Shown piece by piece: positions 19,913-29,055 of a DNA stretch of 64,000 nt (positions within the stretch are counted from its first letter, which is position 1; each line of letters starts with the position of its first letter). Under the pieces are notes generated by a model. It searched no databases. It was not told the DNA's origin and saw nothing but the letters and a program-made list of their open reading frames with translations. A program made the position numbers and the translations under genes. This DNA is from Acidobacteriaceae bacterium (GTDB lineage: Bacteria > Acidobacteriota > Terriglobia > Terriglobales > Acidobacteriaceae): positions 171,676 through 235,675 of the forward strand of contig PMYL01000019.1 of assembly GCA_003170825.1 (NCBI GenBank), read 5' to 3'.

Positions 19913-21328
19913 ATGAGCGACTTGGTGTTAGAGCCGGCGGTGCGGCAACTGGAGCTGCTGCGGACGGGTGAGATTTCCGTCGTGGAGCTGGCCGAGGCGC
20001 ACATACGGCAGATCGAGCGGCTGAATCCGCAATTGAACGTCTTCGCCGATTTCGATGCGGAGCGTGTCCGCGAGCGGGCGCGGAAGCACGATGCGTGGCG
20101 TGGTAGCCGGTCCCGCAGGCCGTTGTTCGGATTGCCGGTGACCGTGAAGTCATCGATTGCGACGCGGGGATTGAAGTGCGAGATTGGGAGCCTGCTGCAC
20201 AAGGGCGACGTGCCGCGGGAAGATGCGGTGGTGGTGTCGCGGCTGCGCGCGGCGGGAGCGTTAATTCTGGGCACCACCAACTGCCCGGAGTTCCTGATGG
20301 CGTATGAGACCGCAAATCTGCTGCACGGGCGCACGCGGAATCCGTGGGACCTGGAACGGACGCCGGGCGGGTCAAGCGGGGGCGAGTCGGCGGCGATTGC
20401 GGCGGGGCTTTCAGCGGGGGGGCTGGGCAGCGATAGCGGCGGGTCGGTCCGCGTGCCTGCGCACTTTACGGGGATCTGCTCGCTGAAGCCTACGCCCGGA
20501 CGGATTCCGGGGCGCGGGCATCTGCCGCCATGCGTGGGGCCGTTCCAAATTCTGGGCGCGATTGGTCCGATGGCGCGCACGATGGCCGATGTGGCGCTGC
20601 TGTTCCGTACGCTGAGTGGGCAGGACTCGCTTGATCCGGTGAGTCCGCCGGTGGCACTGCGCGAGCCAAGCCTGGATGAGTTGCGGACGAACAGGATTGG
20701 ATTCTTTGAGGATGACGGGCTGGTTCCGGTGACGCCGGAGACGCGCGCAGCGGTGAACGCGGCGGCGGCGGCTCTGCGCGATGCGGGCTTCCGCGTGGAG
20801 CCGTTCAGGCCGCGGACGCTGGAGCAGTTGCGGCGGTTGTGGTGGAAGTTTTTTGTGCAGTGCGGGGCGATGTTTTATGCGCCGGCAATCCGGGGCAGAG
20901 AGCATCAACTGAGCCCCATCTTCAACGAGTTCCTCGGGTTTGCCGAAGCCGCGCAGCCGCTGACGGCTGCCGAGTTGCTGGACGCGTGGGCGGAGCTGGA
21001 CCTGCTGCGCTCGAAGACGCTCCAGGAGATGAGCAAGTATCCGGTGCTGTTGTGCCCGGTGGCCAGCATCCCCGCCTTCCGCCACAACGAGCGGACGTGG
21101 ATTGTCGAGGGCCGGGAGGTGGAGTATCTCGATGCCGTGCGGCACACGCAGTGGTTCAATGCGCTGGCCGCGCCGGCGGCGGTGGTTCCCGTGAGGCATT
21201 CGCCTGAGGGGTTGCCGATCGGCGTGCAGATTGTTGCGCGGCCGTTCCAGGACGAGACCGCGCTGGGCATTGCGGCCATTGTGGATGCGGCGTTTGGATA
21301 CCGTCCGCCGGCGATGGCGTTGGGGTGA
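19913..21328 (+). CDS. Amidase-signature-family amidohydrolase
   Basis: 471 residues. The Ser-cisSer-Lys triad is visible: K79 (LPVTVKSS), cis-Ser S155 (GGSSGGESAA) and nucleophile S178 (GSDSGGSVRVPAHFTG). The architecture matches GatA/FAAH-like amidases that hydrolyse amides or short peptides. Absence of gatB/gatC neighbours and the non-GatA substrate loop (PEFLMAYETANLLHGRTRNPWD) argue against the tRNA amidotransferase. No signal peptide. It lies 193 bases before the aroF cluster in the same direction and might be part of it. Confidence 0.9.
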   Translation: MSDLVLEPAVRQLELLRTGEISVVELAEAHIRQIERLNPQLNVFADFDAERVRERARKHDAWRGSRSRRPLFGLPVTVKSSIATRGLKCEIGSLLHKGDVPREDAVVVSRLRAAGALILGTTNCPEFLMAYETANLLHGRTRNPWDLERTPGGSSGGESAAIAAGLSAGGLGSDSGGSVRVPAHFTGICSLKPTPGRIPGRGHLPPCVGPFQILGAIGPMARTMADVALLFRTLSGQDSLDPVSPPVALREPSLDELRTNRIGFFEDDGLVPVTPETRAAVNAAAAALRDAGFRVEPFRPRTLEQLRRLWWKFFVQCGAMFYAPAIRGREHQLSPIFNEFLGFAEAAQPLTAAELLDAWAELDLLRSKTLQEMSKYPVLLCPVASIPAFRHNERTWIVEGREVEYLDAVRHTQWFNALAAPAAVVPVRHSPEGLPIGVQIVARPFQDETALGIAAIVDAAFGYRPPAMALG

Positions 21329-21420
21329 ATCACAGTTGCCCATACTTTCCAAGAAACTGTAGATAGGTGGGGCACCCGCTTCTATGGATGAATGATGCCT
21401 ATTTTCCCGCTGTAACTGCC

Positions 21421-21459
21421 GGAGAATCAGACAGTTATTGTCTCCACCTTTCGGTGGAG
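21421..21459 (+). promoter_or_regulatory. Two overlapping hairpins in the aroF leader
   Basis: AGACA-GTTAT-TGTCT (21429-21443) overlaps CTCCACC-TTTC-GGTGGAG (21442-21459), so only one can form at a time. They lie about 65-95 bases before the aroF start. No U tract follows, so a classical attenuator is not shown; a leader switch is an inference. Confidence 0.35.
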
Positions 21460-21521
21460 GCGTGGCGCGGAGGATCGCGGTAGTCTGACGCTTCCGCTTC
21501 CCCAGAAACGGAGCGCACAGG

Positions 21522-22388
21522 GTGCGTCAAAGCTGGAATGAACAATTTGCTGAAACCCCCGATGTTCTGAAGAGCGCGCGGCGCGAACAGACCGTGGCGC
21601 CAGTGCTGGATTTTGAGATCGGCGGGGACGAGTTCATTACCATGGCTGGGCCCTGCTCGGTTGAAACCGAGTTCCAGTTGATGGCCACCGCCAACCGTGT
21701 GCGCCGCGCCGGGGCGCGCATTCTGCGTGGCGGCGCTTTCAAGCCGCGCAGTTCTCCTTACGCATTTCAAGGGCTCGGCCTGGAAGGGCTGAAACTGCTG
21801 GCTCGCGCGCGGGAAGAGAGCGGCTTGGCGATCGTGACCGAGGTGATGTCAGAGAGCGACGTTCCCATGGTCGCCGAGTATGCCGACATTCTGCAGATCG
21901 GCTCGCGCAGCATGGAGAACTACTCGCTGCTTGAAGAGGCTGCGCGGTCGGGTCGGCCGATACTGCTGAAGCGCGGCATGATGGCCACGGTGGCCGATCT
22001 GCTGCGCTCGGCGCAGTTGATTCTGGACAACGGCAACCCAAACGTAATCCTCTGCGAGCGCGGCATCCGCACCTTTGAAACGGCGATGCGGAACACGTTC
22101 GACGTGGCCGCGATTGCGCTGCTCAAGCAGATTTCGCATCTGCCGGTGATCGCCGACCCGAGCCACGCGGCAGGGCATCGCGATCTGGTTCCGGCGCTGG
22201 CGCGGATCGCGGTTGCCGCCGGCGCGGATGGCCTGCTGGTGGAGGTGCATCCCAATCCGGACAAGGCATGGAGCGACGGCGAACAGTCGCTGGACTTCGA
22301 CGGGTTCGACGACATGATGGCCTCGCTCGATCCTTATCTGGCGCTGCGCGAGGCGGCTCGCTTACGGCCCATGGAGGCCGTGGGATGA
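21522..22388 (+). CDS. aroF: 3-deoxy-7-phosphoheptulonate (DAHP) synthase, AroF/KDPS-like type
   Basis: 288 residues from a GTG start (GGAG about eight bases upstream). It condenses phosphoenolpyruvate with erythrose 4-phosphate, the entry to the shikimate pathway. MAGPCSVETEFQL (metal-binding Cys), RGGAFKPRSSPYAFQGLG, QIGSRSMENYSLL, LLKRGMMATV and IADPSHAAGHRDLVPALA (metal-binding His) are the hallmarks of the class related to KDO8P synthase. No N-terminal ferredoxin-like or C-terminal chorismate mutase regulatory domain is present. The next gene starts inside its stop codon (ATGA), a surprising link to a secreted haem protein. Confidence 0.93.
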   Translation: MRQSWNEQFAETPDVLKSARREQTVAPVLDFEIGGDEFITMAGPCSVETEFQLMATANRVRRAGARILRGGAFKPRSSPYAFQGLGLEGLKLLARAREESGLAIVTEVMSESDVPMVAEYADILQIGSRSMENYSLLEEAARSGRPILLKRGMMATVADLLRSAQLILDNGNPNVILCERGIRTFETAMRNTFDVAAIALLKQISHLPVIADPSHAAGHRDLVPALARIAVAAGADGLLVEVHPNPDKAWSDGEQSLDFDGFDDMMASLDPYLALREAARLRPMEAVG

Positions 22389-23797
22389 GATTTTCCGCCA
22401 AATTGCCGGCAATTGCCGGGGCGGTTGCGTTGCTGATTCCGATTTGCGGGTTCGCGCCCGACATGGCGCAGAGCACGGCCGCGGATATCATCGTCACGGC
22501 TGCGCCTGTTTATGAGCCGCTGGCGGCGCTGCGTGGGCAGGAGAGGTTTCCCAAAGGCGCGCAATTGATGTTGGTGCATGCGGGCAACGCGGAGCCGCTG
22601 GTGATAGGATTTGCCGCGACCGCGGACGCCAATGTCGGGTTCGATGGGAAGACGGTGCTGTTTGCGGGCAAGCAGGCTTCGGGCGATCCGTGGCAGATAT
22701 GGGAATTGACGCTTGCAGATCACTCCCTGCGCAAGTTGATCGCGGGCGAGGGCGATGCGATACGCCCGTTGTATCTGCCCGCCGGCCGCGTTGTTTATGC
22801 GCGCCGCACGCCGCAGGGATTTCAACTCGAAGCCGCGGGAAAAGATGGCTTGATGTTGAATGCGCCGGTGGATGCGGCGGCTGGTTCGGCGGTGGTTCCG
22901 CTTACGTACATGCCGGCCAGCGCGATTCCCGCGGATGTGCTGGCGGATGGGCGCATTCTTTTTGAAGCCGGCTTCCCCCTCGGTTCCGGCTCGATCCCCG
23001 AATTGTTTCTGGTTTATTCCGACGGGAGCGGCGTTGAGTCGTACAGGTGCGATCACGGCAGTACACGGTGGGGCGGAAGGCAGTTGGCGTCGGGCGATGT
23101 AGTGTTTACGCACGGAAGTTCGCTGGCGCGGTTTACTTCGTCACTGGCACACGAGGCGCCGATTGTTGCGCCGCGCGCGGAGTATGCGGGCGCAATTACC
23201 GAGACGGCCTCGGGCGACTGGCTGTTGAGCGCGCGGGCTGGAGCCGGCACGCATTATTCGCTCAAGCTGTGGAAGCCCGGCGCTGCGGCGCTGCAGACGC
23301 TGCTTGCGGAGAGCGGCCAGGATCTTGTCGAACCGGTATTGGTTGCGCCGCGCAGAAGGCCCAATCGCCATCCGTCGGGGCTGCACAACTGGAGCTACGC
23401 CAACATGATGGCGCTGGATGCGCGCCAATCACGCGAGGGGGATCTCAAGGTTGCGCCTGCCTCGGTGCGGCTGGAGACGCTGGACGCTCAAGGCCACACA
23501 ATCGTTACGGGCACTGCGCCGGTTGAGGCGGATGGTTCTTTTTTTGTGAAGACTCCGGCAGACAAGCCGATTCGCTTTGCATTGCTGGATGAAAAGGGCG
23601 GAGTTTTGCGCCAGGAGCACGGATGGTTCTGGATTCGGCGCGGCGAGCAACGCTACTGCGTGGGCTGCCACGCGGGACCGGAGCGCGCGTCGGAGAATCA
23701 CATGCCGGCCGTTCTGCTGCGCACGACCACGCCCGTCGATCTATCCGGCGTGAATGTACCGGTCGAGACGCAGCAGAAATCGCCGGGAGGCAACTGA
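22385..23797 (+). CDS. Secreted HZS-alpha-like beta-propeller protein with one c-type haem site
   Basis: 470 residues. The start at 22385 overlaps the aroF stop by four bases and gives a signal peptide (MRFSAKLPAIAGAVALLIPICGFA). The middle resembles the propeller of hydrazine-synthase alpha-like proteins. The C-terminal part has the domain hallmark VEADGSFFVKTPADKPIRFALLDEKG, then FWIRRGEQRYCVGCHAGPE with a CxxCH haem motif at about residues 424-428. True hydrazine synthase is an anammox enzyme with more haems, so that activity is not implied. Expected location is the periplasm, with haem attached by a cytochrome c maturation system. Confidence 0.8.
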   Translation: MRFSAKLPAIAGAVALLIPICGFAPDMAQSTAADIIVTAAPVYEPLAALRGQERFPKGAQLMLVHAGNAEPLVIGFAATADANVGFDGKTVLFAGKQASGDPWQIWELTLADHSLRKLIAGEGDAIRPLYLPAGRVVYARRTPQGFQLEAAGKDGLMLNAPVDAAAGSAVVPLTYMPASAIPADVLADGRILFEAGFPLGSGSIPELFLVYSDGSGVESYRCDHGSTRWGGRQLASGDVVFTHGSSLARFTSSLAHEAPIVAPRAEYAGAITETASGDWLLSARAGAGTHYSLKLWKPGAAALQTLLAESGQDLVEPVLVAPRRRPNRHPSGLHNWSYANMMALDARQSREGDLKVAPASVRLETLDAQGHTIVTGTAPVEADGSFFVKTPADKPIRFALLDEKGGVLRQEHGWFWIRRGEQRYCVGCHAGPERASENHMPAVLLRTTTPVDLSGVNVPVETQQKSPGGN

Positions 23798-23798
23798 A

Positions 23799-25541
23799 AT
23801 GATGATTCGCTTTCTTCTTTTATTCGGCGCGGTTTCAATGGCAGCGGCGCAAAGTGCTCCACCGGTGCAAACTGTCCCGGCTGCTCAGGCTGTTCCACAG
23901 GTTACGTCCGCGCCTGCCGCGCCAGCCACACCGCCTGAGGCCGCACCGGCATCTGGGAAAGCGCCCGCGATTGCGCACGATCCGGTGATTCGCTTTGAAG
24001 ACGCCAGCGATAAAGCGGGGATCAACTTTACAGACAGCTTCGGGTCGCGGCAGTTGGGTTCGCTGCTCGAAGGGACCGGCGCGGGCTGCATCTGGTTCGA
24101 CTACAACAACTCCGGCCTGGAGTCTCTCTATGTGGTGAACGGACGGCCGCTGGACGACTCCATGCATCCGTATCCGCTCAAGGAGAAGCCGGCCACGCCG
24201 CCGCACAACCATCTCTATCGCAACGACGGCAACGGGCATTTTACCGACGTGACGGAGAAGTCCGGGCTCAATCCGGATATGTACGGAATGGCCGTGACTG
24301 CGGCCGATTATGACAACGACGGCTTTGTCGATTTGCTGGTGACGGGCTACGGCAAGACGATTCTTTATCACAACGACGGCAACGGGCACTTTACCGACGT
24401 GACCGCGAAGGCCGGCATCAAGGTGGACGGCTGGGCGATCAGCTCGACGTGGCTGGACTACGACAAGGACGGCTGCGTGGATCTGTTTGTGGGCCGCTAC
24501 GTCAAGTTCGATCCCAAGTATCGCGCCTACTATGCGGCGGACAACTATCCGGGGCCGCTGGACTACGAGGGCGAGACCAACAAGCTGTATCACAACAACT
24601 GCGACGGGACGTTTACCGATGTGAGCGAGAAGTCGGGGATCGGCGCCTACGTGGGCCGCACCATGGGCGTGACGGCGGCGGACTTCGACAACGACGGATG
24701 GGACGACATCTACGTTGCCAACGACCGCACGGAGAATTTCCTCTTCCACAACAAGCATGACGGAACCTTCGAGGAGATTGGGAACGAAACGGGCACGGCC
24801 TTCGGCCAGAACGGCGAGTCCACTTCGTCGATGGGCCCGGTCTTTGTCGATCTCGAAGGCAGAGGAGTGCTGGACCTCTGGGTGACCGATGGGCACTACA
24901 ACCGGCTGCTGCACAACACCGGCAAGATGGGCTTTGAAGACATCGGCGCGGAGACCGGTGTCTCGCAGGTGAATGGGCAGTACGTGAGCTGGGGCACGGG
25001 CATCTACGACTTCGACAACGACGGCCTGCTCGACATTCTCATCTTCCACGGCGGGCTCATTCACTTGATTCCGCAGGAGCACACGCTGTTTCGCGGCATC
25101 GGCAACGGGAAGTTCGCCGACGTTTCGCGCGAGGCCGGCCCGGTGATGAGCGTCCGCACCACGGCGCGCGGCGCGTGCTTTGCGGACTACGACAACGACG
25201 GCAAGGTGGATGCGTTTCAAGTGAACCTGGGCGCGAAGGGAACGCTACTGCACAACGTTTCAACCGATACCGGCCACTGGATCACCATCAAGCTCAAGGG
25301 AACAAAGAGCAATCGCGACGGGATCGGGGCGCGCGTTGAAGTCTTCGCCGCGGGCAAACGGCATACGGCGGAGCGCGTGGCCGGTTCCGGTTATTTGTCG
25401 CAGGACGACGGGCGCATGCACTTCGGGCTGGGCGCTGCGACGACCGTGGATAAGCTGACGGTTCACTGGCCGAGCGGACGCGAGCAAACGCTGGAGAAGC
25501 TGGGCGTGGATCGCGTGCTGACGGTGGAGGAGCCCAAGTGA
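23799..25541 (+). CDS. Secreted CRTAC1/ASPIC-UnbV VCBS-repeat protein
   Basis: 580 residues from ATG 23799, with GGGAGG eight bases upstream and a signal peptide MMIRFLLLFGAVSMAAA. A Pro/Ala-rich linker follows, then a seven-bladed FG-GAP/VCBS propeller with repeated Ca-binding loops (AADYDNDGFVDLLV, LDYDKDGCVDLFV, AADFDNDGWDDIYV, YDFDNDGLLDILI) and a C-terminal UnbV_ASPIC domain (GIGARVEVFAAGKRH...VHWPSGREQTLEKL). The family is secreted and of unknown biochemical role. One base separates it from the preceding stop region and its own end overlaps the next start (GTGA), so it is co-translated with the haem proteins on both sides. Confidence 0.9.
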   Translation: MMIRFLLLFGAVSMAAAQSAPPVQTVPAAQAVPQVTSAPAAPATPPEAAPASGKAPAIAHDPVIRFEDASDKAGINFTDSFGSRQLGSLLEGTGAGCIWFDYNNSGLESLYVVNGRPLDDSMHPYPLKEKPATPPHNHLYRNDGNGHFTDVTEKSGLNPDMYGMAVTAADYDNDGFVDLLVTGYGKTILYHNDGNGHFTDVTAKAGIKVDGWAISSTWLDYDKDGCVDLFVGRYVKFDPKYRAYYAADNYPGPLDYEGETNKLYHNNCDGTFTDVSEKSGIGAYVGRTMGVTAADFDNDGWDDIYVANDRTENFLFHNKHDGTFEEIGNETGTAFGQNGESTSSMGPVFVDLEGRGVLDLWVTDGHYNRLLHNTGKMGFEDIGAETGVSQVNGQYVSWGTGIYDFDNDGLLDILIFHGGLIHLIPQEHTLFRGIGNGKFADVSREAGPVMSVRTTARGACFADYDNDGKVDAFQVNLGAKGTLLHNVSTDTGHWITIKLKGTKSNRDGIGARVEVFAAGKRHTAERVAGSGYLSQDDGRMHFGLGAATTVDKLTVHWPSGREQTLEKLGVDRVLTVEEPK

Positions 25542-27451
25542 GGCGACGGCTGCAAACCGGAGTGGGGGCCGGATTGGGCATCGGGCTGGCGGCGCTGGCC
25601 GGCGCGTTGTTCGCGGTTGCGTTCTGGACCGATCGTCCGGTTCATGCGAACGCGGGCGATGCCGTGGACTACGCTTCACCGCTTGAGGTACAGCTCTCGC
25701 CGGATGGAGCGCGGCTCTACGTGCTGTGCCAGCAGAGCGAAGAGGTGCGGGTGCTGGATGCGGCGAGCTATGCGGTGATCAGGAACATCGCTGTGGGGCG
25801 CGTGCCGCGCGGGTTTTCGTTTTCGCCTGACGGCGCGCGGCTGTTTGTGACCAACTCGTGGGACGACACGCTCTCGGTGATCGATACGAGCACGCTGGCG
25901 GTGGTTGCGACGTGGCCGGTGGGCGCGGAGCCGTCGAGCGTGGTGGAGGATCGGGCGGGCAAGCGGCTGTTTGTGGCCAATCGGATCAGCAACGACGTGG
26001 CCGTGCTGGACGCGCAGACCGGCGTGGAAGAGAAGCGGCTGCTGGCCGGGCGCGGATCGAGCTATCTCGCGCTTTCTCCCGATGGTAGCCGGATTTACGC
26101 CACGCATGTTTACCCGAATCCGCCTCGGGTGCAGACCGATCTGGACAACCGCAGGGAGCCGGAGTCAGAGATTACGGTGATCGACGCGGCGCGCGCGGTG
26201 GTGGTGGATCGCATGCCGCTGCACGCGATCGCCGGCGTCTTTCATCTGGCGTTCTCAGCCGATGGGCGGCTGGGCGTGGCAGCCGAATACCACCCCAAGA
26301 ATCTTGTGCCTCTGGCTCACCTGGAACACGGCGGCGCTTTCGCCTATACACTGACGCTGTTTGGCGCGGATGTTGGCAAGGCTTCCGTAGAGGTTCCGCT
26401 GGACGAGCTGGAGCGCTACGCTTCGCAGCCGTTTGGCGTGGCCATTGCGCCGGATAAGTCACGCATCTACGTCACCAGCGGCGGCTCGGAGATTGTGACG
26501 GTAATCGATGTGCCGCGGCTGCTGCGCTTCATTCATTCGCACAACGGCCCTTTTGTGCAGGATCTTTCGGCCAGCACAAACTACGTGGTGGCGCGCATCG
26601 CGGTGGGACGCAATCCGCGCGGATTGACGCTGACGCGCGACGGACGCAGGCTGTTTGTGGCCAACCGGATGGAAGACACGATCAGCGTGATCGACACGCG
26701 CACCAACCGCGTGGCCTCGACCATTACGCTGGCCGGGCCGAAGACCATCTCTTCGCTGCGCCACGGGGAGCAGACCTTCTATACCGCGCGCTACTCCTTC
26801 CAGGGACAGATAGGCTGTTCCAGTTGCCACATCGATTCCACCTTCGACGGCATCACGTGGAACCTGGAGCCGGACGGCTTTGGCCGCAGCACTGTGGCCA
26901 ACAAGATGCTCGAGGGCGTCAAGGACACCGAGCCCTACAAGTGGACCGGCACGAACCCCGACATTCCCACCGAGTGCGGCCCGAGAACGGAGAAATACTT
27001 CTGGCGCTCGGAGACCTTCGACAACCTGACGCTGGCCGACCTGGCCACGTACATTCGGAGCCTGCCGCCTCGGCCGAACCGGTGGCGGCTGGCGAACGGC
27101 GAACAGACGCCGGCGCAGGAGCGCGGACAGGAGTTCTTCACGCGATCGGTGGACAAGTTCGGCAAGCCGATTGCGGAGAGCAACCGCTGCTCCTACTGCC
27201 ACAGCGGCGAGAAGGGCACCAACCAGAAAATCTCCGACGTGGGGACGCGCAAGCCCACCGACAATACAGGCCTTCTGAAGGCGGTGCCGTTGACTGAAAT
27301 TGCGCTCACCGCGCCCTACCTGCACGACGGCTCGGCGCGGACGCTGGAAGAGATCTGGACGGTCTACAACCCGGACGACAAGCACGGGCGCACGAACGAT
27401 CTGACCAAGGATGAACTCAACGACCTGATCGAATACCTGAGGGCGCGATGA
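25538..27451 (+). CDS. YVTN beta-propeller fused to a di-haem cytochrome c peroxidase/MauG-like domain
   Basis: 637 residues from a GTG start that overlaps the previous stop by four bases. An N-terminal hydrophobic segment (about 8-30) exports or anchors it. Residues about 45-400 form a YVTN-type propeller (GARLFVTNSWDDTLSVIDT, GRRLFVANRMEDTISVIDTRTNRV). The C-terminal domain has two haem sites, CSSCH near 427 and CSYCH near 550, and the peroxidase hallmark TAPYLHDGSARTLEEIWTVYN near 600. Such enzymes reduce peroxide or oxidise a protein partner (MauG makes a quinone cofactor). Its place beside two CRTAC1/propeller proteins suggests a periplasmic electron-transfer or protein-modification unit. 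Substrate unknown. Confidence 0.85.
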   Translation: MRRRLQTGVGAGLGIGLAALAGALFAVAFWTDRPVHANAGDAVDYASPLEVQLSPDGARLYVLCQQSEEVRVLDAASYAVIRNIAVGRVPRGFSFSPDGARLFVTNSWDDTLSVIDTSTLAVVATWPVGAEPSSVVEDRAGKRLFVANRISNDVAVLDAQTGVEEKRLLAGRGSSYLALSPDGSRIYATHVYPNPPRVQTDLDNRREPESEITVIDAARAVVVDRMPLHAIAGVFHLAFSADGRLGVAAEYHPKNLVPLAHLEHGGAFAYTLTLFGADVGKASVEVPLDELERYASQPFGVAIAPDKSRIYVTSGGSEIVTVIDVPRLLRFIHSHNGPFVQDLSASTNYVVARIAVGRNPRGLTLTRDGRRLFVANRMEDTISVIDTRTNRVASTITLAGPKTISSLRHGEQTFYTARYSFQGQIGCSSCHIDSTFDGITWNLEPDGFGRSTVANKMLEGVKDTEPYKWTGTNPDIPTECGPRTEKYFWRSETFDNLTLADLATYIRSLPPRPNRWRLANGEQTPAQERGQEFFTRSVDKFGKPIAESNRCSYCHSGEKGTNQKISDVGTRKPTDNTGLLKAVPLTEIALTAPYLHDGSARTLEEIWTVYNPDDKHGRTNDLTKDELNDLIEYLRAR

Positions 27452-28527
27452 AAAAGCCATGCATGTTCGCAATACTGCTGACCGCGGGGATGACGATGTT
27501 TGGCGGCCTCGCGTTTGGCGCGCCGCCCGAGATGCCGCGCTACCGCTTTGAAAACTTCACCACCGCCAACGGCCTGCCCGACAATCATGTGTACTCCGTT
27601 CTGGTGGATGGAGACCGCATCTGGGCGGGCACGGATAACGGCCTGGCCGTTTACGAAAATCATGCGTGGAAGACCTACACCACACAGGACGGCCTGGCGC
27701 ACCGCGCCGTGCTCACGCTGGCGCTGGACAAGGAGAGCGGAGACGTTTGGGCGGGCACCATGGGCGGACTGAGCCGCATCTCCAGCGGGCGCATCGACAG
27801 CTTCACGCAGTTGAACTCTGGGCTAAGCAACGATGTGGTCTACGGCGTATCAGTAGAAGGCGAGAACGTGTGGGTGGCCACGGCCGCCGGCGGCTGCCGG
27901 CTGAATACGCGAACAGGCCAGTGGACGCTTTACAACGAGCGCAACACGCCGATGAACGAAATCTGGGTCTACGGGGTTTCCGCTACGCCGACCAAGGTCT
28001 ACTACGCGGTGTGGGGCAGCGGCGTTCTTGAATACGACCAGAAGACCGGACGCTGGGACAAGTACGACGACCCGGACGGCGAAACCGAGATGGTTCTGTT
28101 CAAGGATCAGGGGCTGATCCACGAGATTGTCACCTCGGTCAGTTATGTGGACAACATTCTTTGGGCGGCCACCTACTTCGGCGGCAGCCGGTACGACGGG
28201 CGCTACTGGCACAACTTTCTGACGAAAGACAGCGGACTTCCCTCGAACTTCATCAACTTTCTCAAGGGCGTGGACGGCAAGCGCGCCTGGTTCTGCACCG
28301 ACAAGGGGCTGGCCTATTACGACGGCGTGAACTGGGCGGTCTATCGGCCGTCGCTCACGGACGGCAAGCCGGAGATGATGGTGCGCGACGCCGCAGGCAA
28401 GGTAACGCCGGTGGCCGTGACCACCGCTCCGGCCCACAACTACGTTCTCGGCATCGACTTTCAGGGCAGCGACATATGGGTCGCCACGGCCAAGGGGTTG
28501 AGCCACGGAATTCGACAAAAACAATAA
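27448..28527 (+). CDS. Secreted Reg_prop-type beta-propeller protein
   Basis: 359 residues; the ATG overlaps the previous stop by four bases. A signal peptide (KKPCMFAILLTAGMTMFGGLAFG) precedes repeated blades with the two-component-regulator-propeller signature: GDRIWAGTDNGLAVYENHAWKTYTTQDGL, GDVWAGTMGGLSRISSGRIDSFTQ, ENVWVATAAGGCRLN, RAWFCTDKGLAYYDG, SDIWVATAKGLSH. No transmembrane or kinase part follows, so it is a stand-alone propeller, probably a periplasmic ligand- or partner-binding protein of the cluster. Confidence 0.85.
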   Translation: MKKPCMFAILLTAGMTMFGGLAFGAPPEMPRYRFENFTTANGLPDNHVYSVLVDGDRIWAGTDNGLAVYENHAWKTYTTQDGLAHRAVLTLALDKESGDVWAGTMGGLSRISSGRIDSFTQLNSGLSNDVVYGVSVEGENVWVATAAGGCRLNTRTGQWTLYNERNTPMNEIWVYGVSATPTKVYYAVWGSGVLEYDQKTGRWDKYDDPDGETEMVLFKDQGLIHEIVTSVSYVDNILWAATYFGGSRYDGRYWHNFLTKDSGLPSNFINFLKGVDGKRAWFCTDKGLAYYDGVNWAVYRPSLTDGKPEMMVRDAAGKVTPVAVTTAPAHNYVLGIDFQGSDIWVATAKGLSHGIRQKQ

Positions 28528-28549
28528 GATCACCAGGAGACAAACAATC

Positions 28550-29050
28550 ATGAATGCATTTGCGGATATTCTGGAAGCCATCGCACACGCGCCCATCAAA
28601 AAGCGCGCCATGACCAATCACGGCGTACTCAACGAGGCTTACGCCTATGACAAGCCGAGTTCGTTCTCGCGCGGCATGAGGATCGACATCGGCGGGGTCT
28701 GCATCCTGCTGATCTCGGGCACCGCCTCGATCGACGAGTACGGCAAAACCGTCCACATTGGCGACTTTCCCGCTCAACTGCGGCGGACGTTCGACAACAT
28801 TACCGGCCTGCTGGTGAGCGAAGGGTGCACCTGGCACGACATTGTGCGCACCAGTTGCTACCTGCGGGACATCGATCGCGACTACGACGTTTTCAATGCG
28901 GGGCGCACGGCGTTCTTCAGGGAGCAGGGGCTCGACCCGCTGCCGGCGTCGACCGGCATCGAGGCGCATCTGTGCCGGCCGGAGCTGCTGATCGAGATCG
29001 AGGCCATCGCCATGTTCCGCACCGATCAGGTTGAAGACAGCGAGGAGTAG
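28550..29050 (+). CDS. Rid (YjgF/YER057c/UK114) superfamily protein lacking the usual catalytic Arg
   Basis: 166 residues with AGGAG before the ATG. The fold is evident in LLISGTASIDEYGKTVHIGDFPAQLRRTFDNITGLL, DIVRTSCYLRDIDRDYDVFNAGRTAFF and LIEIEAIAMFR. Canonical RidA enamine deaminases have an Arg in a PARSxVEV-type stretch; here the equivalent is LPASTGIEAHL with no Arg, as in Rid subgroups without deaminase activity and in chorismatase-like relatives. It has no signal peptide, so it acts in the cytoplasm, unlike its operon neighbours. The role in the cluster is unknown. Confidence 0.82.
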   Translation: MNAFADILEAIAHAPIKKRAMTNHGVLNEAYAYDKPSSFSRGMRIDIGGVCILLISGTASIDEYGKTVHIGDFPAQLRRTFDNITGLLVSEGCTWHDIVRTSCYLRDIDRDYDVFNAGRTAFFREQGLDPLPASTGIEAHLCRPELLIEIEAIAMFRTDQVEDSEE

Positions 29051-29055
29051 TTCTC

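Noticed and set aside
22268..22384. Upstream extension of the HZS-alpha-like protein into aroF
   Set aside because: It is an out-of-frame shadow of aroF; the signal peptide begins at 22385.
22385..23797. Calling the HZS-alpha-like protein a hydrazine synthase
   Set aside because: Only one CxxCH is present and none of the anammox partners are nearby, so the activity is not supported.
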